Shown piece by piece: positions 56,001-64,000 of a stretch of 64,000 nt of DNA (position 1 is its first letter; every line of letters starts with the position of its first letter). Location of the stretch: contig VJWN01000011.1 of assembly GCA_007644065.1 (NCBI GenBank), positions 248,001-312,000 of the forward strand, given 5' to 3'. Under the pieces are notes generated by a model that saw nothing but the letters and a program-made list of their open reading frames with translations, did not search any database and had not been told where the DNA came from. A program made the translations under genes and the position numbers. The DNA is from Margaritispora aquatica. Its lineage: Eukaryota; Ascomycota; Leotiomycetes; Helotiales; Discinellaceae.

Positions 56001-58372
56001 AGGCTTGGCAACATCTGGATGGTCTGTGGAACGCTCAACTTCATCGGTCTTGATCTTTTTACCAATGAAATGGGAGTACAATTCCGTCTGAGAAATGAGG
56101 AAGTTGAGTTTCCTCTTTTGTCTGTTCGCCTCTCGGTCTGCATCTGCCTTCTTTGCATTCTCGATCTCTTGCTTCTCGGCTGCTCGTCGAAGGTCACGCT
56201 CTTCCCTCTCATTTCGTTTCCAGAAGGACATCATCTCCCTCATGACTCGCTTGGCTCGGGCTTGCAGATCTTTGGTACCTTTATTGGTCCTGGCTTGCCA
56301 TCGCTTGGCTTCTTTGGATGCCAAAATGGCTGTCTTCTTGAGATTTGACACGCGAGTTGCATTAGATTCCACGGCAATCTTAAACACCTTGTTGACATCC
56401 TTGCGTGCAAGATCACGCCAGATTTGATCATATATCTGGTTATATCCTTTCGACACAAATGGTTCAAAGGTAGCAGGCGACTCTTCTCGAGGCTCCTTGG
56501 GCTCTCTTGCATTAAGCTTGATCCGAATCCTGGCCTCCTCTTTGTGTGGGGGCAGTGGTGGAGGCTCCTCGCCAGCATCAATGGCAGCCTGGGCAGCTTC
56601 TGCAGAGTCCTTCTCGGCTTGCTTCTGCTCTTTGGACTTTCGCAATCGTGCTCCTCCTCGTTTAGTCTTGGGCTTAGAAGGCTCTGGTTCAACAGCGGGA
56701 AATGTGCCTATTGTACCACCAACTAAGTTGACACCTGGAGGAGGTACTGCTGATATTTCTGGTCCTTTATCGCCGCGCGCCAGAATGATCTTGGTTTGCT
56801 GTGCTTTCTTCTCCGCTCGAAGTGCTTCTCGGATGAACTTCTGCCTCTCAACCTCATCTTCGGCAGCCTGAGCTTTTGCCATCGCAATCTCCTTCTGTTC
56901 AATGTTATTTGCCACCGTCTTTTCACGTCGGCGTTTCCTTTGCATGTCCTTCTTGCGTTCCTTCTCAGCCTGCACCTCTTTGGCTTGGACAGATGTGACC
57001 GCGACTTCCAGATTATTGTGTTTGTATCGCTCTTCACCAGAGTGGGCATGTCTTCCGAGTTTATCAGCCATCCCATTTGCAATGAGGCTACGTCGTTGCT
57101 TGCTCTTCTGCGTTTCGCCATCTTGAAGTACATGCTTGCGCTTCAGATTCCGCATTCTGAATACTTGCTTTTCCGAGGGCATTTCATCCATGTCTAAATC
57201 ACTGGCTTCTGTATCAATTTTCGAAAGTTCTGCTTGTACTTCTTTCTCGTTTTCCTTAGGAACCTTTGTCGGTTTTGGAGATGTCTTTTTCGCCTCGCCA
57301 TTTAGCTTTCGTTTCGCTGGTACCCGAGACGTAGTTGGTTGAGGTGCAGGTGTTAAGGATTGATGGGAGTCGTCTCTAGCCATGGGTTCTGCGACTGGAG
57401 TCTGGGCAGATTGTCGTGAGACCTTTCGTGTCTTCACCGCAGGAGGAGGTGGTGTAGGCTTTGTGATGGGATCGGCGTTAGACAGAATGCTGGAAAAGGC
57501 CATAGGATCTGCGGGTCTGCTAGGAGTTTGCTTTTGTAGGTCAGTACTACCACGTAAATATTTGGGGATAGGTAAAAATACCACTGGAGGAGGCTCCAAC
57601 TTGGGGGTTGGTCCATTAAGAATTACACCATTATGTCGAATTGTGGGAGAAGTCATGGTTGCCATCGTGGGTGATTGTGATATTGACGCTATCGAGCCTG
57701 GTGGATGGCCATGCGATGTTGGAGACCGAGGAGGAAAGTTGGCATTAACTGGGGATTTGTATGCGCCGTTATAATATGGAGGTTGTTCAACAGGTGCCGA
57801 TGGATAGATGTAAGGTTCTCGAGCCTAAAAACAAATGTTAAAAGTGAATTGACAAAGCGCGCGATGCCTAGCCGTGTTCATCATCCCCTTACCTGAGAAA
57901 TTGTAGATTGTCCTTCACCCCGAACAGTGCTCTCGGATGGGCGTCTCTCGCTCGAATCCGAGGTTGGATCGTAGTAATTGCTGGTAGGTTTGTCGCGTGA
58001 AACAGGTTGATATTCACTCTGATATGGTGACGGGGCTGTTAAAACTCGTGGTGAAGCTGGAGGCCCCGAAATATGCGAGGATGGTGTTGGCATCGGCAAG
58101 GGACTTGGTGAAGTTGGATGAAATGGATTAATGTATTGAGTCCGCGTTTGTGTCCCATTCGTGGGGGAATATGCTGTGGAATGGAAATTTGGTTGTGTTG
58201 GAGAAGGGGAGACAGCATTGAAGGGTCGTGTGGTGGTTGTGGTGGTGGTGGTGGTGGTGGTGTTTGGGCTACTGGTTCCAAGGGCAGGTCCGTTGATCGT
58301 CCGCTCTCGTCTCTGCTTCTCTCTCTCGCGCTCAACATCTTCCTCAGTCCCCATCACAGTTGTATGAAACAT
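53068..58372 (-). CDS. INO80: INO80 chromatin-remodelling ATPase
   Basis: 1728-residue Swi2/Snf2 ATPase from exons 58372-57893, 57824-53285 and 53234-53068, phases correct. It is the catalytic subunit of the nuclear INO80 nucleosome-remodelling complex. The N-terminus is disordered with a 12-residue poly-Thr tract (about residue 37-50). The DBINO domain lies at about 620-745 ([20 protein letters not shown] ... FWKRNERE). The helicase N-lobe starts near 865 with [10 protein letters not shown] (about 890-899), the DEAQ box (about 1002) and [10 protein letters not shown]. The INO80-type split insert separates it from the C-lobe (about 1440-1600: [46 protein letters not shown]). The tail is Lys/Gly-rich. 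A second start at residue 7 is possible. Confidence 0.97.
58225..58263. repeat. (GGT)n microsatellite coding poly-Thr in INO80 exon 1
   Basis: Interrupted GGT/TGT triplets; on the coding strand they are ACC/ACA threonine codons (12 consecutive). A likely length-variable tract. Confidence 0.85.
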
Positions 58373-60650
58373 CCCAGAGAAGCACTTTCAGCAGCAGCAG
58401 AGGACAATAATGACTGCTCCATGAAAGGATTCAATGCCACGACCAGAAGAATGCTAGGGGAAAAAGAAATGGGCGAACAGTATTATAGTTGAAGCATCAC
58501 GATGGGCAGCTCGGATGTTGATGGCGGATTGATGGAACAGACGGAGACTTGGAAGGGTGGCAGATGCAGATGATGGTGAGTGGGCTTGATGAAGTTCTGT
58601 TGGCAGATATTAAGATGCCGGCTGATGCGAAGAGACTGGATGCTTTGCCTGGTGTTCAAAGATCAGGATCAGCCCGCTGGCTCGGAGGCGGAGCTGCAGT
58701 TCCAGTTGTAGTTGTTGGAGATTTTTGTACAGGTTCAGGTCGCGACGACAACGCGTTTTGGAATATCAACCGGTCAGGTATGTATGTATGTACACTTTTA
58801 CAATGACAAGAGTGGAATCAATAATCAAGAAAGATATGATTTCTACGATGTTCGGATTAGTTCACTTCAATATCAATGGACGCAGGGGGATGGAGATGGG
58901 GGGAGTTGAATTGGGCGGTCCTGTCTGCTTTCGGCAATGAAAAAGCTCGCCCTCGCCTTATGTTTTCCCAAGGTACAGTGCAGTATCTGTATGGTATCTG
59001 TATGGTCTACAGTATGGAGTATGGTCTCAACTCTCGATTTACTTTGATGGACGTCTGAAAGCACTCGATTGGTCTATTTCAGACTCGTGTCATGACCCAG
59101 TTTGGTTCCATGGTGATCAAGAAGAAAAAGATATTTATGGTATTTCTGATATTTATTGTATTCTATTGTATTGTATTTTATTGTATTCTATTGTATTGTT
59201 TTATTCCATTGCTTGTTTGTTTTGATCTTGTATTGCACATTGCACATTGCACTGTATTCTTCCATCATGTCTCCTTTCCTTCTCGGATTCCTTGTTGATT
59301 GGGACATTCCCTGGAGTTAGTTGCCTTAGTTGCCTGGGTCGGAGGGTTGTCCTGATTCTAATGTTGGCCTGAGGCTTTTACTTATGTCAGCACAGCCAGG
59401 TTCCCAATCATCCACCACCACCAATCCTAAGATGGCTACCGTAAAACCCTGCCAAGTCAATCCCCAAAGTGCCACTTTTCAGGTGACCATCCCAAACTAT
59501 TTGGGGACGAGTGTCTTAGAACGTAAAGATTACCTAAGGTAAGGTACCTCAGGTACTTTAAGGGAAGAAGATAAATACGGTAGCGTATATTTTTTAAGCG
59601 AATACTACGAAGCACCAAGCAGCAGGTCGTCTTTTTGAATGTGCCAATTGGTCTGACCCATTGCATTAAGTACCTGCACATCTCAATAATCGGGGTGAGA
59701 GTCTAGATCACTTTCTCTTGCTCAAGCTCACTCACTCATCTTTCTTCAATGTGGGAATTGATGGATGGTACTTGTTCAATCTCGTTGGTTGTGCTATCTG
59801 GGATTGAAACCCTCAAGAACCTTCATACCTAGCTTTCAAATCATGATCTAGCCTTGAACTTAGATGTAGCTACTTTATTGTAGTATTCGAATGTTTTTGC
59901 AAGATATGATATCACTCGGACGCTTTCTTCAGTCATGTCCAATTGAAAATCCACTTGAGGACCCAGTTCCCCGAGTTTTGCTAGCACAATTCTTTGTCGG
60001 GTATCAATAATCAATGGATACTAAACTTTTCGTATTTATATCTCTCTAAAGCTAGAGAGTCGATGAGAAGCTTAATACAAAATGCTTGCAAGGAGCTTAG
60101 CACTTCACAAGATTTGAAATACATCGGGAAGAACGGCATTGACTCACTCAGTCGACCAGAGAATCATCAAGAGTGTGTATGTGATATCATATGAGGCGTA
60201 TACTCTTGAGCGAAACGATTTGTTGGGATTGCTCAAAACAGTCGGAAGAGACATCCTCAATGTTGCACAGCTGTAACCAGGCAAGCTTCAGCCTTAATGG
60301 CCCACTTACTTTTCTCACTTAGCAAGTCCTCAGGACCCTTCGAAAGACTTATCCAGCACACTAGCTACCAGCGGATAGCGATGGTGCGATATAGTCAATT
60401 ACGAGCTTCAAACTTACCCAACAAATGTGTGGAATGAATTCATTCAAGACCTTTCGGACATATCCTCTCAGTCCATCAGCTATCTTAGTGCGTCCACCAT
60501 CTAACTTCTGAAATGGACATCAGGTATATATTGGATGCTTTCCATCCTCTCTTCAGCATCTTAGAATCTCATCACAAGATCACAAGATCACATTTTCACT
60601 TCCCAACTCCGACACAAATCTTTATTCATCTTCTCTTTGCAACATTCAAA
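58373..60650. other. Intergenic: INO80 promoter and spacer
   Basis: No gene supported. A TATTGTATTC/TATTGTATTG-type repeat lies at about 59142-59205. The last 140 bp form a CT/CA-rich leader of the next gene. Confidence 0.5.
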
Positions 60651-61814
60651 ATGCATCAACCTGTTTACATGGATCAAGACAGACAACCTTGGTATGCAGG
60701 CTTCAAACATAACACCGGAGCCCTGCTAGATGGAGTTCCAATGGATCCACTGAGTGTGGAAAAGAATATGGAAAGGCTCCAAGTATCCGGCACCCTCACG
60801 ACTCTGGGACAATTCCAAGCTGTATCTCGACGCCAACAACAACAGTGCGTAGCGCCCTGGCTTGTTCAGCCTCAGGTTTATACCGCCCAAATGCCAGCTC
60901 AGAATTCGGCAATGGCAAATCCTCCAACTGCACCATTGTCCCAACAATCTTCGCAGCCATCGCTGTCTCAGACCCGCGCAGCTGTAAATTCTCTATATGC
61001 ATCATCCTCCAACCAGGCATTGCCGTCCGTACTCGCAAATGCTTCGGTTGATTCGCCAAGACCCAGGGGACATATACGGGAAATGGTAGACTCGAACAAC
61101 GAATTCGCAAATGCTTCGTTTAATGCGCGATGGTCCCGCCAACTTTCTCAGGCATCGCTATCTCCTACCTACGCAGTCGCAGCTACTTCACGTCAAGCGC
61201 TCTCCTCCCAGCAATCTTGGCGGACATCGCTTAACCATGCCAGCGCAGCCACAGCCGCTTCGTCTAATGCGCCATTGTGCCGTCACTCTTTGCAAGCATC
61301 ACTTGACCAGATCAGCGTAGTCGCCAACGGTTCATCTGATTCACCATATTCTGAGCGATCTTGGCCCTCATCGTCGGAACTGGACGATGACGATCCTGAG
61401 CTGGCGTTCTCCCCATGGTGGTTTACCGGTTTCGATGCCATTGCCAGTGACACTCCTGAACCCCCAACTCCGGAACGTTCAAACATCCCGCCCCCTCCAA
61501 GAAGAACTCAGCTGAATATTTGGGCTCCTGTTTCTCGTGCAGCACAGGAGGCTTCCTGGGCCGCTGCTCCTCGTGATGATGGATACCACACCTTTGGCTA
61601 TCGTGTTGCTCCTGAGCCATTCTACCAAAATACACTCTTCCTGCCTCCTCTTCCTGCTGGGTACCGGAATCCCTTTGGTTACATTGGAGACGGACGCCTT
61701 GTTCGCGCACAAGATCTCGCTGGTGTCATTGGACACGAAACCCCTGCTCACTCGGCAAATCTATTTGGTGCCATCGGAAGCGAACGCCCAAGTCAATTGA
61801 AGAGGCAGTTGTAA
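60651..61814 (+). CDS. Low-complexity Ser/Ala/Gln-rich orphan protein with internal repeats
   Basis: 387 residues from MHQPVYMDQDRQPW; the ATG has strong context (TTCAAAATG). The frame opens 46 codons earlier (60513) in leader-like sequence. The N-terminal 60 residues are of mixed composition. Residues about 75-255 carry imperfect repeats of roughly 25-30 residues, such as ARWSRQLSQASLSP, PLCRHSLQASLDQIS and PLSQQSSQPSLSQT. An acidic stretch (SELDDDDPELAFSPWW) and a proline-rich segment (TPEPPTPERSNIPPPPRR) follow. The C-terminus is ordered-looking and aromatic/glycine-rich (YHTFGYRVAPEPFYQ, GYRNPFGYIGDG, LFGAIGSERP). No signal peptide or known domain. Probably lineage-restricted; expression unproven. 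Confidence 0.65.
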   Translation: MHQPVYMDQDRQPWYAGFKHNTGALLDGVPMDPLSVEKNMERLQVSGTLTTLGQFQAVSRRQQQQCVAPWLVQPQVYTAQMPAQNSAMANPPTAPLSQQSSQPSLSQTRAAVNSLYASSSNQALPSVLANASVDSPRPRGHIREMVDSNNEFANASFNARWSRQLSQASLSPTYAVAATSRQALSSQQSWRTSLNHASAATAASSNAPLCRHSLQASLDQISVVANGSSDSPYSERSWPSSSELDDDDPELAFSPWWFTGFDAIASDTPEPPTPERSNIPPPPRRTQLNIWAPVSRAAQEASWAAAPRDDGYHTFGYRVAPEPFYQNTLFLPPLPAGYRNPFGYIGDGRLVRAQDLAGVIGHETPAHSANLFGAIGSERPSQLKRQL

Positions 61815-64000
61815 GGTGGTCTTACAGCCTTTGGATAGATCTATTGCCGGGTAAGATTGCAACCTGCATATATTTTGAACAAGACGCTGACATTCTTCGA
61901 CAGTTTCGATCATTGGTTATTCTTCCATGGGCAATACATCTGTGTATGTCTTACGACATGTATAGCGTAAAGCGAGCGATATGATAGCTCAGCGTTATCA
62001 ACAGGGGTGAGCCTGGGGATACTGGAAATTTACTTTGTTTTATGAGATGGCTATTTTGTATAAGTCTGGCGGATCTTGAGTATCCAACCAGGACCAATCT
62101 ACTCTGCAATGTTTGGGTGGTGATTTACAACACAAGGCTATTCATGGTAGTGAGGCTGGGAATACTGGATATATTACAACCTTTACAAGTTGGTTATTTG
62201 TAAGGGCTTGACGGATTTTGGTTTTCCCGTCGCCTGTTCGAACCGATCGTAATTTGTAATGTATCAGTTGTAATTTACAATTCAGGCAATAGACCACTCA
62301 ATTTCTTTCATCGCATCTTCTAGAGTGACACAATTGATTATATCACTCTTCCCTTGTGCGTCGAGGTTCAGTCTGACTGAAAAGTGTCGTCCGACTTCTC
62401 GCTCTCGCTTAGCTTTTGCACCAACTCAGAAAATCTAGCCCCTCCAGACCACGACCCTTGGCGCATTGAGAAATGAACTGGTCCAGTGCAACTGCCTGAT
62501 CCTGTGGCATGATGATTAGCTATTGGCTTGTCCCATCGCTCTGTGTTAGAGGCTATTCGGTAAGGAAAGTTGGTCATCTATCTTCTCTACTTCAAATAAA
62601 ATTTCCATATACAGACTCGAGTCTTCCATAATCTATGACTTCACTTGACCTCTCAAAATCCCCACAACCAGCAATTCGCAATCCACAAACCTCAACCCCG
62701 GGCTTCGGTTCACCACTCTCTAACTCCTAACCAAAACCCAAACCCAAAATCCCAACAAACCTCCAAAGTGACTCACATAGCTCCAGTAACACGTTGTGGT
62801 ACCTACCAAAGATCTAGCCTCACCCCACCCAATCTACCCATGAAACAACAACTTGGAGAGAGTCTCCACGAGCAGGTAATTCGGAAACACTGCCACTAGC
62901 ACCTAGCGTCTCTTCCTTCCCAGAAATATTGGGGACCCCACTGTTCCTTCCCATCGAGCCTAACTAGTAGCCCTATGGTAGGTGTGTTGCTTGAGTTATT
63001 CTCGAACGGTACGCAGCGGAAAGTAAAAGTACCGAGAGGGTGGGGAGTCACTATGGGATCTTATCCAATCTTTGGAATTTGATGCGATTGGTGCCTTAGC
63101 CCTTAGTCTTAGGATTAGATCTAATGCAGTAATAGTAACTGTCAATTTAGTAAGTTCACGGTATACATGTGTGCCGAGTGGAGTGTCCATCAATTTACGT
63201 TGGATTCATCACAATTACACTCGATCCGACGATAATAAGTGGCTGTCCTTTTTTTTTCCTATTGTCTTTCCGTTGTTCGTTGTTCGTTTGTCGTTTGTCG
63301 TTTTTCGTATTCATCCTCTGATCTAGCTAACTGCTCATTCGATAGCCAGAAAGGTCAATATTAACTCTAGGTATTCTAGCGCGCAGTCTGAGAACTAACA
63401 GATAGTGGGTAGTTGCTTCAAAAGAATGAGCTCATTCGGTGTCCAATTGGTTTCCCATCTCTATTCTTTTTGGACCTACAAAGTTTCCATGGATAGCGAG
63501 GCTCTCATGCCGAGTTTCTTGTAAGAAGCACGTCGTGTTGCTCCTTCTCCCTACATTTACGCTCTCTCTCACTTCTCGAATCCGCTGCGAGGAACGAGCC
63601 AGTCTCAATGGAACACAGCACATGCTGCAGACTCCCCCCGCCCCCAGAATTACATGGAACTCTGTTCTCTCTTCATCGCTAAAAACCACTTAAGCGAATT
63701 TAGGACCATCTTCCACTGAACGTAAGAGTACACAACCTGAAAGTGAACCCTACTTCAAGAATAATATCCGAAACAATATCTGAAATTAGATTGAACCTCG
63801 CAGATACTGTTTCTGACATAGTTTCACCAAAATCATAACCCTCCGAAATGAGCCCAAAGAAGCCAAAGGGGAAAAAATGCGCCTAGACTAGCTTGGTGCA
63901 CACTTATCACAAAATTCAATGCCACACAGATCATCTCATCTCTGCGATTACGAGATTCTACTATCAGTGAGGTAAAATCACTGTAGTGAGAAATTAACTG
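61815..64000. other. Intergenic to right edge
   Basis: No gene supported. Contains a diverged tandem duplication (about 61985-62285), a CCA/AACCC-rich stretch near 62650-62780 and T-rich tracts near 63245. Short frames at 63432-63693 on both strands overlap and show no family features. Confidence 0.5.
61985..62285. repeat. Diverged tandem duplication, unit about 145 bp
   Basis: Two successive segments share ordered motifs: GTGAGCCTGGGGATACTGGA / GTGAGGCTGGGAATACTGGA, GGCTATTTTGT / GGTTATTTGT, then GGCGGAT / GACGGAT, and GTGATTTACAACAC / GTAATTTACAATTC. Substitutions and small indels indicate an old event. Confidence 0.75.

Noticed and set aside
62230..62250. GTTCGAACC resembling a tRNA T-loop
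   Set aside because: No flanking cloverleaf stems or anticodon arm could be found.

Overview
The window is nuclear DNA of a filamentous ascomycete. Introns are short (mostly 48-65 bp) with GTRNGT-like donors, CTAAC/CTGAC branch sites and AG acceptors. The genes are typical fungal housekeeping genes, about one per 3 kb, and 5' flanks are pyrimidine-rich. The proteins look most like those of Leotiomycetes (Helotiales), but that placement is an inference from memory of protein similarity. Exon structures were built by hand from reading frames and splice signals; none was tested against RNA or databases.

Layout: HUT1-type nucleotide-sugar transporter (partial, left edge, -), coactosin (+), three-KH RNA-binding protein (-), a 3-kb low-complexity spacer, TBC/Rab-GAP (-) divergent from a Ppk6/Laa2-like adaptor accessory protein (+), a decayed arylsulfotransferase-family pseudogene (+), a small Cys/His protein (-), an F-box/LRR protein ending in a CaaX box (-), a gene-poor spacer, PAS kinase (+), a small serine/threonine-rich protein (-), a PXA-domain protein with an unusually long intron (+), and a CENP-B-type HTH protein (-). 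A second gene-poor stretch (34.6-38.1 kb) follows. Then come DRG1/Rbg1 GTPase (-), polyprenol reductase DFG10 (+), ALKBH6 (-), a Hos4-like ankyrin/coiled-coil protein (+), a HerA/FtsK-like P-loop ATPase (-), an AT-rich spacer carrying a nuclear copy of mitochondrial nad4 (NUMT), INO80 ATPase (-), and a repetitive low-complexity orphan protein (+).

There is no metabolic cluster, operon, CRISPR array or intact transposon. Functional themes recur: chromatin (INO80, Hos4-like, CENP-B-like), vesicle and endosome traffic (TBC GAP, PXA/nexin-C protein, AP-1 accessory candidate), glycosylation (HUT1, DFG10) and translation/RNA (DRG1, KH protein). Linkage appears positional only. The least explained items are the HerA-like ATPase, the CENP-B-type protein without transposase domain, the 1.07-kb intron, the NUMT, and an in-frame stop in a coding-like 5' exon of the PAS kinase gene.
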